From Kordiimonas sp. SCSIO 12610 (GTDB lineage Bacteria; Pseudomonadota; Alphaproteobacteria; Sphingomonadales; Kordiimonadaceae): a stretch of DNA of 64,000 nucleotides. The position numbers and the translations under genes are program-made. The stretch is taken from contig NZ_CP073747.1 of assembly GCF_024398015.1 (NCBI RefSeq), positions 2,242,501 through 2,306,500 on the forward strand. Reading direction: 5' to 3'. Positions 17,579 through 26,141 of the stretch are shown here, piece by piece. Under the pieces are notes generated by a model. The model ran no database searches and was not told where the DNA came from. It saw nothing but the letters and a program-made list of their open reading frames with translations. Each line of letters begins with the position of its first letter. The stretch's first letter is position 1.

Positions 17579-19966
17579 TTGGCGTCAAGACGACAAAACA
17601 GAAAAATAAAAGCAGCCCAACATCAAATGGCCGACGATCAAAAAAGCAATAAAAACAAAGGTCCGGTTGGCCCTGATTATTTCCCAACCGCCGAAGATAT
17701 TATTAAATTTATCAAAGACACGCCCGGTAAAATTACCAAGCGCGAGATCGCGCGTGCGTTTGGCATAAAAGGGCCAGACAAAGTTCAATTAAAAAAACTT
17801 TTGCGCGAAATGAGCGAAGATGGGTTGCTTGCGAAAGATAACGCTCGCGCCTTCCGCCCTGCTGACCAACTACAGGCTGTTCAAATTGTCGAGTTCGCGA
17901 GCTTGAATGATCAAGGCGAAGCGCTTGTCCGCCCCGTTAATTGGGAAAGCGATGAAAAACCGCCAAAAATATTCGTGGCCGAAGACAAACGCGGTAAAAA
18001 AAGCACAAATACCCCTGCCCTTGGTAAGGGGGACCGCGCACTTGCAAAACTGACACTCGTTCGAGAAAAGCCAGCACTTTACCGCGCCAGTATTCTGAAG
18101 CTTCTCAAAAATGTCCCCAACACCACGATGGGCGTTTTCCACGGCGGCGAAAACGGCGGAAAGGTAACCCCTGTTAACAAAAAAGACCGCGACGAATATT
18201 GGATTGACCGCGAGGACGTGCGCGGCGCCAATGACGGCGAACTTGTATTAATCGAACCAGTCAGATCGAGCCGCAATCGTTTGGGGCCAAAGCGCGCGCG
18301 CATAAAAGAAAAGATTGGTGACGTTTCATCCGCGCGGTCAATCAGCCTAATCGCAATCCATGCGCATGATATTCCCAACGAATTTCCGAACCATGTGTTA
18401 AAGGCAGCCGAACGCGCCGATGAGCCCACCCTTGATGATCGTGTCGACTTGCGCGGTATACCATTGATCACAATTGATCCAGTGGACGCGCGTGACCATG
18501 ATGACGCCATCTGGGCCGAAGCTGACACATCAGAAGATAACAAGGATGGTTGGCATGTGATCGTCGCGATTGCAGATGTCGCTCATTATGTAACGCCTGA
18601 CAGTCCCCTCGACCGCGAAGCCCGCAAACGCGGCAACAGTTGTTATTTTCCTGACAGAGTGGTTCCCATGCTGCCCGAAGCGTTATCAGCGGGGCTTTGC
18701 AGCCTTCAACCCCATCAGGACAGGGCGTCAATGGCCGTGCATATGTGGTTCGATGCAAAGGGCAAGAAACTGCGCCATAAGTTTGAACGAATTTTAATGC
18801 GTTCCCACGCGAACATCAATTATAGGCAAGCGCAGGATGCTATTGATGGCACTACGGACGAACTTACAGAACCACTGTTGGAACCCGTCTTAAAACCTTT
18901 ATGGGGCGCTTACGCTGCACTTACCAAAGCGCGGGAAAAACGCGCGCCGCTTGATCTTGATATGCCCGAGCGTAAAATCATTATTGGCGAAGATGGTCAT
19001 ATCCAGTCTATTGCCCTTCGGGAACGCTTTGACGCCCACAAACTTGTCGAAGAATTTATGGTCATGGCAAATGTTTGTGCCGCTGAAGAGCTGGAAAAAC
19101 ACCAAACGCCCTGTATGTACCGCGTGCATGAAGAACCGCCGCTTGATAAACTGGAAAGCCTTCGTGATTTTCTGAAAAGTATGGATATCAACCTTGCTAA
19201 GGGTGCAGTTATGAAACCTCAGCTGTTCAATGGTATCCTAAGACAAGTCAAAGGCGAAGCCACGGAAACGCTTGTTAATCAAGTTGTACTACGAAGCCAA
19301 ACCCAAGCCTATTATTCGCCCGATAATATGGGACATTTCGGCTTGTCGCTTCCGCGTTATGCGCATTTCACCTCACCGATCAGGCGGTACTCGGACCTTA
19401 TGGTCCACCGCGGACTAATCCGCGCCCTTGGTTTCGGGGATGACGGCTTGTCTAATGAGGACATGAAGGAAATGGATGTGACAGCGCAGCATATCTCATC
19501 GACAGAACGTCGGGCCATGCTTGCAGATCGCGATTCGGTTGATCGATATATGGCACTCTATCTCTCGGAGCATGTGGGCGACGAATTTACGGGCCGCATA
19601 TCTGGTGTATCACGTTTTGGTATGTTCGTAACGCTGGAACCTTCGGGCGGCGATGGCTTGATACCGATCTCCAGCATCGGAAACGATTATTATGTTCTGG
19701 ATGAAGAACGCCGTGCTTTGATTGGTGAACGATCCAATATCGAATACCGGCTCGGGGATATGGTCGAGGTTCGCCTGAAAGAAGCTAACAAATTTACAGG
19801 TGGCCTTAGGTTGGAATTGATCACCGACGAAGACATACCAGCCTTCTCGCGTAAAAAGCGCGGTGACAGCAAACCCTTTGGTAAAAAAACGAGGGCTGGG
19901 AGTAAGTCTGTGAGTAAGACTGTGGGCAAAGCAAAACCCGCAGCGCGCTCAAGACGGCGACGTTAG
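17579..19966 (+). CDS. rnr: Ribonuclease R
   Basis: Processive 3'-5' exoribonuclease of the RNB family. The start is probably the TTG at 17579, because AGAGGA lies eight bases upstream; ATG 17627 (MADDQKSNK) is the alternative. Order: N-terminal winged-helix/HTH (KITKREIARAFGIKG...LKKLLREMSEDG), cold-shock domains, RNB domain with IDPVDARDHDDAIWAE and catalytic aspartates, DSPLDREARKRGNSCYFPDRVVPMLPE split across it, NMGHFGLSLPRYAHFTSPIRRYSDLMVHR, then an S1 domain (FTGRISGVSRFGMFVTLE) and a Lys/Arg-rich tail ending RSRRRR. 795 residues, normal. It follows topA, a common alphaproteobacterial order, but is separated from it by a terminator. Confidence 0.96.
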   Translation: MASRRQNRKIKAAQHQMADDQKSNKNKGPVGPDYFPTAEDIIKFIKDTPGKITKREIARAFGIKGPDKVQLKKLLREMSEDGLLAKDNARAFRPADQLQAVQIVEFASLNDQGEALVRPVNWESDEKPPKIFVAEDKRGKKSTNTPALGKGDRALAKLTLVREKPALYRASILKLLKNVPNTTMGVFHGGENGGKVTPVNKKDRDEYWIDREDVRGANDGELVLIEPVRSSRNRLGPKRARIKEKIGDVSSARSISLIAIHAHDIPNEFPNHVLKAAERADEPTLDDRVDLRGIPLITIDPVDARDHDDAIWAEADTSEDNKDGWHVIVAIADVAHYVTPDSPLDREARKRGNSCYFPDRVVPMLPEALSAGLCSLQPHQDRASMAVHMWFDAKGKKLRHKFERILMRSHANINYRQAQDAIDGTTDELTEPLLEPVLKPLWGAYAALTKAREKRAPLDLDMPERKIIIGEDGHIQSIALRERFDAHKLVEEFMVMANVCAAEELEKHQTPCMYRVHEEPPLDKLESLRDFLKSMDINLAKGAVMKPQLFNGILRQVKGEATETLVNQVVLRSQTQAYYSPDNMGHFGLSLPRYAHFTSPIRRYSDLMVHRGLIRALGFGDDGLSNEDMKEMDVTAQHISSTERRAMLADRDSVDRYMALYLSEHVGDEFTGRISGVSRFGMFVTLEPSGGDGLIPISSIGNDYYVLDEERRALIGERSNIEYRLGDMVEVRLKEANKFTGGLRLELITDEDIPAFSRKKRGDSKPFGKKTRAGSKSVSKTVGKAKPAARSRRRR

Positions 19967-20146
19967 TCGTTCAAACGTTGTGTTTTTGCATCAAGTAGCG
20001 AGATAATTATCACTCGCAAAAATAATTCGAAGGATGATCCGAAGGGCATGCGTATCACGCTCTAGTAACGAGTATGTGAATATCGCCAGGACCGATCATC
20101 CTCCCCATCGTTTGTATCCGTCCGGCCTGACTTTAGGATACGTAAA

Positions 20147-21865
20147 ATGAATATAATAACGAAAACAGCAATCGTGCTCTCGCTATCGGTGAGCGCTGTT
20201 GCGATAACCACTTATGCGCTCCCCCTTCAAAATCAGGACACCCCACAGGTATCCCCTGCCCGTAAAATCAACCGTGATGCGCTACCAAACGCCAGAGGCC
20301 CCAAAGGCCCTATTCACGGTGTAGAGGACGGTATTCGTTCCATTGATGGCTCGGGAAACAACACCCAGAATACTGAGTTTGGCTCTACTTTCGTGCACCT
20401 ACTCAGGCTGGCTCCAGTCGCCTATAGTGATGGTATTTCCACGCTCGCTGGTGAAAACCGGAAATCAGCCCGTGAAATCAGTAACATTGTTGTGGCACAA
20501 AGCGGTAGCATTCCAAACACGAACCGCTTGAGCGATTATCTTTGGCAATGGGGCCAGTTTCTTGACCACGATATTGACCTTACTGAAGGGATTGACCCGC
20601 CAGAGCCCGCGAACATAGCCGTACCATCAGGCGACCCGTTCTTCGACCTTGAGGGTACTGGCACAGTTGAAATCGCGTTCAATCGATCGCTTTATGACCT
20701 CTCGACAGGCACTGACTTCAACACCCCACGCGAACAAGAAAACGAAATCACTGCGTGGATCGACGCATCGAACGTCTATGGCTCCGACCAAACAAGGGCC
20801 AATGCTTTGAGAACCCTTGATGATACAGGGCGACTGAAAACAAGCGAAGGGAATTTACTCCCGTTTAATACCGATGGTTTCGCAAACGCTGGCGGCGATA
20901 GCCCTGACCTGTTCCTAGCGGGTGATCCGCGAGCGAACGAACAAATAGGTTTGACAGTGATGCACACCCTTTTTGTACGCGAGCATAACCGCCTTGCAGA
21001 CGAAATAAGAGAGAATGACCCTACCCTTACCGGTGATGCGATATACGAAAAAGCGCGTGCTATCGTTGGGGCGCAAATGCAAGTCATTACCTATGAAGAA
21101 TTTCTCCCTGTCTTGATTGGTCGTGGATCCATACCCCGCTATCGTGGCTACTTTCCATCGATTAAACCTGACATTGCTAATGAGTTTTCAACGGCTGCAT
21201 ACAGGTTTGGCCATAGTGCATTAAGCGAGACAATCCTGCGTCTTGACGCTGATGGAAATGAAATTGCTAACGGCCATATCGCGCTCAAGGATGCCTTCTT
21301 CGCAGGGGGCCGTTTATCAAGCGAAGGGGGAATTGACCCTATTCTTAGAGGCCTTGCTGCCCAAACTTCCCAGAAAGTCGATCCGTTCGTTATTGATGCG
21401 CTTAGAAACTTTTTGTTTGGTCCACCCGGGGCTGGTGGTTTTGACCTTGCTTCCCTCAATATTCAACGAGGCCGTGATCATGGACTGGCAAGTTACAATG
21501 ATGTTCGCCGAGCGCTTGGCCTAAGGCCCATCAGACGCTTTAGAGATATTTCGCGAAATCCTGAAATTCGTGAGCGCCTACAGAATGCATATGACAGCGT
21601 CGATGACATTGACCTATGGATAGGTGGCCTTTCAGAAGATCCCGTTCGTGGTGGCCAACTGGGGGAATTATTCAATAAAATCATCGCCGACCAGTTTATT
21701 AGACTAAGGGACGGGGATCGGTTCTGGTATGAACGCGTTTTCAGTGGCCCTGAACTCGCAGAACTCAAACGAACAAGGCTATCTGATATTATAAAGCGTA
21801 ATACTGAAATTGGGAGTGAACTCCAGCGAGAAGTGTTCATTGTAAATCCACCGCGTCGGCCGTAA
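20147..21865 (+). CDS. Exported animal-type heme peroxidase
   Basis: A 572-residue peroxidase of the animal/peroxidase-cyclooxygenase superfamily with a signal peptide (hydrophobic stretch to about residue 25). Distal His141 lies in WQWGQFLDHDIDLTEG, which also supplies the Ca-binding Asp next to it. Proximal His356 lies in AYRFGHSALSE. ITAWIDASNVYGSD, LFVREHNRLADEI, EFLPVLIGRGSIPRYRGY and NIQRGRDHGLASYNDVRRALGL are superfamily hallmarks. It oxidises small substrates with H2O2, location periplasmic or secreted. AGGATA is eight bases before the ATG. Monocistronic, ending in a strong terminator. Such genes are patchy in bacteria, so the physiological role (defence, halogenation or oxidative detoxification) is open. 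Confidence 0.92.
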   Translation: MNIITKTAIVLSLSVSAVAITTYALPLQNQDTPQVSPARKINRDALPNARGPKGPIHGVEDGIRSIDGSGNNTQNTEFGSTFVHLLRLAPVAYSDGISTLAGENRKSAREISNIVVAQSGSIPNTNRLSDYLWQWGQFLDHDIDLTEGIDPPEPANIAVPSGDPFFDLEGTGTVEIAFNRSLYDLSTGTDFNTPREQENEITAWIDASNVYGSDQTRANALRTLDDTGRLKTSEGNLLPFNTDGFANAGGDSPDLFLAGDPRANEQIGLTVMHTLFVREHNRLADEIRENDPTLTGDAIYEKARAIVGAQMQVITYEEFLPVLIGRGSIPRYRGYFPSIKPDIANEFSTAAYRFGHSALSETILRLDADGNEIANGHIALKDAFFAGGRLSSEGGIDPILRGLAAQTSQKVDPFVIDALRNFLFGPPGAGGFDLASLNIQRGRDHGLASYNDVRRALGLRPIRRFRDISRNPEIRERLQNAYDSVDDIDLWIGGLSEDPVRGGQLGELFNKIIADQFIRLRDGDRFWYERVFSGPELAELKRTRLSDIIKRNTEIGSELQREVFIVNPPRRP

Positions 21866-21869
21866 CAAA

Positions 21870-21912
21870 AAAAGCCGCCTGATCGTTCCAGCAGATCATT
21901 CAGGCGGCTTTT
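21870..21912. terminator. Bidirectional intrinsic terminator
   Basis: Eleven-base-pair stem AAGCCGCCTGA/TCAGGCGGCTT (21872-21882 with 21900-21910) with A residues on the left and T residues on the right. It lies between the convergent peroxidase gene and the Hpt gene and can serve both. Confidence 0.88.
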
Positions 21913-21941
21913 CATCTCTTCGTAATCAGTGCAGAGCTTGG

Positions 21942-22706
21942 TTACAATATCCCAAGCTCGATAAACACGCTGGCGACGTCATCAGCGAAGTTAGACCCCT
22001 TCCTGAGAAGAGGAACCGAATCTGGTAATCGTTTCATATCATCGCTATTTGGGTCAACCGATGCGATCAGGGCAACAGGAATATCCGATGTGGTTGGCAT
22101 TGCCTTCAAGGCGCATGCAAGGTCAATTCCTGTCAGTTCAGGCATCACACGCGAACATATAACCGCGTCAGGGCGCATCGACGGGATAAGCTGAATCGCG
22201 TCAAGCGTTGAGGCAACGTTAATCATCCTGTACCCGCATTCAAGAAGCTCTCTAGTTACAATTTTGGTTGCCGTACCCGGCTCCATCACGAGCATAACCT
22301 CAATGTCCGAGACTGTAATATCGCCAACCTCAAATCCACCCTTTGCAGGCAAGGCCCGCATCAACTGCGAAATATCAATATCTTTATTCTGGACAAACGC
22401 ATCCAGACAATCGGCCATACGATCCGAGAAAAACTGGCAACTGTCGATATGTTTCAACTCTAATTCACTAAGGTTAAAGATATAATCCTCAAACCGGTGA
22501 CATAACACCTTAAGAGCCTTCATCTCGAAGCTTGCAGCAACAGACTTTAAAGAATGGGCTTCCAGGCGAACAGCGGCCAACGCATCACTGCCATTCACTT
22601 TCTGCTCATTAACAGCTTTAAGGGTTTCATTTAGGTTTTTAAGACGATCTTCTACGGTGTCGATTGCTTCGTTGCGCAATTCTTCCATTAAGTCCATTTC
22701 AAGCAT
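21942..22706 (-). CDS. Hpt domain protein with degenerate receiver
   Basis: About 254 residues from the ATG at 22704-22706 (a TTG lies four codons earlier). The N-terminal half is a histidine phosphotransfer (Hpt) domain: helix LEAHSLKSVAASFEM, phospho-His51 counted from this ATG, followed by RFEDYIFNLSE. The C-terminal half (about residues 115-250) has the length and strand pattern of a receiver domain, but key acids are gone. The acidic pocket reads MLVMEPG instead of a D-D pair, and the phosphoacceptor strand reads ICSRVMPELTGIDL with Ser where Asp should be. It can probably accept or donate phosphate through the Hpt but not through the receiver. No kinase is adjacent; pleD and divK are 1.5-2 kb away. 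Confidence 0.82.
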   Translation of the reverse strand: MLEMDLMEELRNEAIDTVEDRLKNLNETLKAVNEQKVNGSDALAAVRLEAHSLKSVAASFEMKALKVLCHRFEDYIFNLSELELKHIDSCQFFSDRMADCLDAFVQNKDIDISQLMRALPAKGGFEVGDITVSDIEVMLVMEPGTATKIVTRELLECGYRMINVASTLDAIQLIPSMRPDAVICSRVMPELTGIDLACALKAMPTTSDIPVALIASVDPNSDDMKRLPDSVPLLRKGSNFADDVASVFIELGIL

Positions 22707-22833
22707 GCTGACATCCAAATACTGAGGTAATAGTTACATACTCATGTAATACTCGGATTTAGTTACCTGAATGTTATCAAAATCATAATAAGTTGCGATT
22801 TCTGTTTTTTTTCTCAAAAGCTATGATTCAGGC

Positions 22834-22861
22834 TTGACTTATACACTTTGATCGCTATTTT
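22834..22861 (+). promoter_or_regulatory. Possible sigma-70-type promoter of rpmG
   Basis: TTGACT (22834-22839), 16-base spacer, then TATTTT (22856-22861), about 60 bases before the rpmG start. The -35 is near consensus, the -10 is weak; by-eye call. Confidence 0.4.
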
Positions 22862-22919
22862 TGCGGCCTCAAAGCGGTCGCATGGTGCGGCCATTAAACA
22901 TGCTCTCGGAGTTAGACAA

Positions 22920-23087
22920 ATGGCAAAGCCGACCGGTATCAAGATCAAGCTTGTGAGCACAGCGGACACTGGTTACTATTATGTAACAAAAAAGAACCCG
23001 CGCACAATGACCGAAAAAATGGTTAAACGTAAGTATGACCCGGTTGTTCGCAAGCATGTAGAATTTAAGGAAGCGAAAATCAAATAA
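22920..23087 (+). CDS. rpmG: 50S ribosomal protein L33
   Basis: 55-residue ribosomal protein: [20 protein letters not shown] then [34 protein letters not shown]. The frame is open further upstream, but this ATG gives the exact L33 length and N-terminus. The protein lacks the CxxC zinc pairs of the zinc-binding L33 form, as is usual for Proteobacteria. Monocistronic, with a terminator just after it. Confidence 0.97.
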   Translation: MAKPTGIKIKLVSTADTGYYYVTKKNPRTMTEKMVKRKYDPVVRKHVEFKEAKIK

Positions 23088-23110
23088 TTTTGATTTTATC
23101 GTTTACCACA

Positions 23111-23140
23111 AAAAACACCGCTCGTTAGAGCGGTGTTTTT
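23111..23140. terminator. Bidirectional intrinsic terminator between rpmG and pleD
   Basis: Perfect 13-base-pair stem AAAAACACCGCTC/GAGCGGTGTTTTT with a GTTA loop. The A-run on one side and T-run on the other allow use by both convergent genes. Confidence 0.92.
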
Positions 23141-23165
23141 TATGTGATTTACGATCCAGATTGTA

Positions 23166-24548
23166 TCAGTTAGCCACAATGACCCTGTTTCTACCGCCCT
23201 CTTTTGCCTTGTAGAGCGCTTTATCTGCCGACTCCAATAATTGGCCGGGTGTCATTCCCGCATCTTCTTCAAAACTGGTGGCGACACCAATTGAAACAGT
23301 AATCGTGATCGGGTCGTGATCCCTTCCAATATCAAAAGGGTGGTCGCAGACCTCTTGGCGTAATCGATCGCCAATCATTGTTGCCCAATCAGTTGCGGTT
23401 TCAGGCATCATGACAACAAATTCTTCGCCGCCGTAACGGGCTGCAAGATCGACACCGCGGATATTCTTTGCGATGCGATTCGCAAATTCCTTTAACACCA
23501 TATCACCCGCAGCATGGCCGTATGTATCATTCACCGCTTTAAAGTGATCGATATCCATCATTAATACAGATAATGGCTTACCCGCAATATTGGCGGTATC
23601 CAGCCTGGTTTCCATATGGCTCGTCAGATAGTGCCTGTTGTAGAGGCCAGTTACGGCATCTGTTGTTGCAAGCTGCATACTGACATGAAACTTTTCCCAG
23701 AGTTTGTCAGAATATTCCTTGCGTTTAAGCTGTGTTTTCACGCGCGCAAGAAACTCCATCCGGTCCACAGGGCGAACAACATAATCATTAACCCCCATCT
23801 CAAGCGCGCGGACAAGCATTTTACTATTGCCGTCATCCACCATTACCAAAATGGGAACATGTCTTGTTTCTTCGAATGTCCTTAATTTTGAACAAACACG
23901 AAGCCCATCGGTATTACGCATTGTAAGCGAGACAATGATGAGGTCAAAATTCTTTTCACGTGCACGATCAGCAACATCATCCCCGCCATTCAAGAAGGTC
24001 AATGATCCAACACCACCGAGTGCGCGGGCAATTCGCTCCATTACCCTTTCTTGCTCATCAACAATTAGAATAGAGGCATCAGTGGGTAATGATTGCTCAA
24101 AAGGTGTGTTATCATCAGGGTTTTCCCACCCCATGTTAGCACCAGTTGCCTCACGGTTTCTAAGTTCATCCAACATAACCTTGAGGCGAACAAGCGATTT
24201 AACGCGCGCAAAAAGCGCTAAATCCTGAACCGGCTTTGTCAGAAAATCATCTGCCCCAGCTTCAAGGCCAGCAACGCGGTCAGACGGCTGATCAAGCGCC
24301 GTGACCATAATCACGGGAATATGTGCGGTTGCCGCATCACTTTTGATCCGGCGGCAAACCTCAAACCCGTCCATACCAGGCATCATAACATCTAAAAGCA
24401 CAATATCGGGATGCTCCCGAGCAATAATATCCAGTGCTTCCGGGCCGCTATAGGCTGTCAGAACATCAAAATATTCGCTATTTAGTTTGGCTTCCAGCAG
24501 TTTGACGTTGGGAGGAACGTCATCAACCACCAGTACTCTAGCTGTCAT
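23166..24548 (-). CDS. pleD: PleD-type response regulator / diguanylate cyclase
   Basis: 460 residues with architecture REC-REC-GGDEF, that of PleD, which makes cyclic di-GMP from two GTP at the developing pole in Caulobacter. REC1 is intact (VVDDVPPN, phospho-Asp in IVLLDVMMPGMDG, MVTALDQ, LTKPVQ). REC2 is degenerate, with Ser at the phosphoacceptor position (LIIVSLTMRNTDG), as expected of the adaptor receiver. The GGDEF domain has DIDHFKAVNDTYGHAAGD, the active-site GGEEF and an RxxD inhibitory site five residues before it (RGVD). Six bases separate it from divK upstream, so the two form an operon. Confidence 0.95.
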   Translation of the reverse strand: MTARVLVVDDVPPNVKLLEAKLNSEYFDVLTAYSGPEALDIIAREHPDIVLLDVMMPGMDGFEVCRRIKSDAATAHIPVIMVTALDQPSDRVAGLEAGADDFLTKPVQDLALFARVKSLVRLKVMLDELRNREATGANMGWENPDDNTPFEQSLPTDASILIVDEQERVMERIARALGGVGSLTFLNGGDDVADRAREKNFDLIIVSLTMRNTDGLRVCSKLRTFEETRHVPILVMVDDGNSKMLVRALEMGVNDYVVRPVDRMEFLARVKTQLKRKEYSDKLWEKFHVSMQLATTDAVTGLYNRHYLTSHMETRLDTANIAGKPLSVLMMDIDHFKAVNDTYGHAAGDMVLKEFANRIAKNIRGVDLAARYGGEEFVVMMPETATDWATMIGDRLRQEVCDHPFDIGRDHDPITITVSIGVATSFEEDAGMTPGQLLESADKALYKAKEGGRNRVIVAN

Positions 24549-24554
24549 GTGCGA

Positions 24555-24920
24555 TTATCCCGCAAACTTTTTAACGGTTTCCAGAAAATGTCCAACTGAT
24601 ATGGGCTTTGCGATATATGCCTCACAACCACCTTCACGGATTTTCTCTTCGTCGCCTTTCATGGCAAATGCAGTAACCGCCACTACAGGGATTTTGCGAA
24701 GTTCTTCATCTTCTTTGAGCCATTTGGTAACTTCGAGGCCGGAAACCTCTGGTAATTGAATATCCATCAAAATTAGATTTGGGCTATGTTCGCGCGCGAG
24801 ATCCAACGCAGACATCCCATCTCTGGTTTGAATAGTTTGATAACTATGCGCTTCTAGCAAATCACAGAACAGCTTCATGTTCAGTTCATTATCTTCAACT
24901 ATAAGGATCTTCTTACCCAT
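24555..24920 (-). CDS. divK: Single-domain response regulator DivK
   Basis: 121-residue receiver without an output domain. Acidic pair in [12 protein letters not shown], phospho-Asp in [17 protein letters not shown], Thr in [15 protein letters not shown] and Lys in YIAKPISV. Length, sequence and pairing with pleD identify DivK, which in Caulobacter controls the DivJ/PleC/DivL-CckA cell-cycle circuit. First gene of divK-pleD; its promoter lies in 24921-25107, a divergent intergenic region shared with the DUF3572 gene. Confidence 0.95.
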   Translation of the reverse strand: MGKKILIVEDNELNMKLFCDLLEAHSYQTIQTRDGMSALDLAREHSPNLILMDIQLPEVSGLEVTKWLKEDEELRKIPVVAVTAFAMKGDEEKIREGGCEAYIAKPISVGHFLETVKKFAG

Positions 24921-25107
24921 CTGATCCGGTGGCCCCCTTAGCCATTTTGACCGTATGTTTACAATAACGGTCTGTATCAGTTTTTAAAAACGTACTTAAA
25001 CTACCAATTTGTTTTATAAATCCGAATTATTAACATAAAGTAGCCAGAAATTACTTTATTACAATATTTGTTATTTACAAGTTTACAACAGATTAAACGG
25101 ATTTTTT

Positions 25108-25383
25108 ATGCAAATAGAGGCTGCAAAGTTAATTGCCTTCGATGCCATTGCCTTTCTTTTTAGCCATGATGAATTAAAAGACAGGTTTTTATCGCTCAGT
25201 GGATTAAGTCCGGCAGAAATAAAAAACAATATCGAAAGCGTTGAATTTCTGGAAAGCATTTTGGATTTCTTCATTCAGTTTGAACCAGATTTGATAGCGC
25301 TTGCCGATACTATTGAAACGACCCCTGTGAATATTATTGATGCTTGGCGCAGCCTTGGTGGCGGCAAAGGTCAGGAATGGTAA
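25108..25383 (+). CDS. DUF3572 family protein
   Basis: 91-residue, acidic, mostly helical protein of unknown function. The segment AFDAIAFLFSHDELKDRFLSLSGLSPAEI followed by FLESILDFFIQFEPDLIAL and the ending IIDAWRSLGGG match the DUF3572 family as I know it; that family is largely alphaproteobacterial and often sits next to divK or dinB, as here. It precedes the HAD gene by 58 bases and is probably co-transcribed with it. Confidence 0.82.
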   Translation: MQIEAAKLIAFDAIAFLFSHDELKDRFLSLSGLSPAEIKNNIESVEFLESILDFFIQFEPDLIALADTIETTPVNIIDAWRSLGGGKGQEW

Positions 25384-25441
25384 TATTAGCCATGAAAAAA
25401 CTAAAAAATCTTGGTAACCTGCACGTAAGAGGCGCTTCAGC

Positions 25442-26110
25442 ATGACACCCATCGATAATAGCTCAAAGCCAACACTCTCGGATACGATAAAAAGTCAGAT
25501 CATTACTAATAGGCCTCTCTTGATCGTCGATGCGGACGAAGTTTTGTTGCAATTCGTCAAGGCGTTAGAGAACTTCATTGAAACCAAAGGATTCTATATA
25601 TTTTTCGAATCCTTCCAATTAAGTGGTAATATTCGCAGAAGAAGCGATGACACACCAATCGATCAGGCTATGACCAGCCAACTCATCGGCGAATTTTTTG
25701 AAAACGACGTTGAAAAAGTCGAGGAAGTAGACGGTGCAAGTGATGCACTTAGGCACCTTAGCAACTATTATCAGATATTCATTCTATCCAATGTCCCCCA
25801 AAAAGTTGAAACACGGCGCCGGCAACACCTGAAAAACCTTGGGATAGATTACCCATTGATTGCCAATAAGGGTGGCAAAGGCTTGGTCGCTAAAGAAATG
25901 TCATTAGCTGCTAATAGCAAAACCGTTTTCATTGACGATCTTCCGCCACAGCATAGTTCTGTTGCAGAATATGCCGATCATATTCATCGCTTACATATGA
26001 TCGCAGATCAAAGACTAGCCAAACTTATTGGCAAAGCGGAATCTGCCCATGTCAGGATAGATGATTGGGATAAGGCAACTGCGTATCTAATTGACCACAT
26101 CAACGCCTGA
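25442..26110 (+). CDS. HAD-superfamily hydrolase-like protein
   Basis: 222 residues. HAD motif I is LLIVDADEVLLQF (DxDxx nucleophile/acid pair, with Glu-Val instead of the usual Gly-Thr), motif II ILSNVPQK, and motif IV VFIDDLPPQH (paired Asp). The cap is a small helical insert with the unusual segment SFQLSGNIRRRSDDTPIDQ. A Lys for motif III is probably in the KGGKGLVAKE stretch. Substrate unknown. It lies between DUF3572 and dinB, 31 bases before the latter. Phosphatase activity is plausible, not demonstrated. Confidence 0.75.
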   Translation: MTPIDNSSKPTLSDTIKSQIITNRPLLIVDADEVLLQFVKALENFIETKGFYIFFESFQLSGNIRRRSDDTPIDQAMTSQLIGEFFENDVEKVEEVDGASDALRHLSNYYQIFILSNVPQKVETRRRQHLKNLGIDYPLIANKGGKGLVAKEMSLAANSKTVFIDDLPPQHSSVAEYADHIHRLHMIADQRLAKLIGKAESAHVRIDDWDKATAYLIDHINA

Positions 26111-26141
26111 CATTCTGCCAACCAAATAACGAAGAACCAAT

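Noticed and set aside
24921-25107. CtrA site upstream of divK
   Set aside because: A TTAA-N8-TTAA pair is present near 24985, but the spacing is eight instead of seven, so I do not claim a site.
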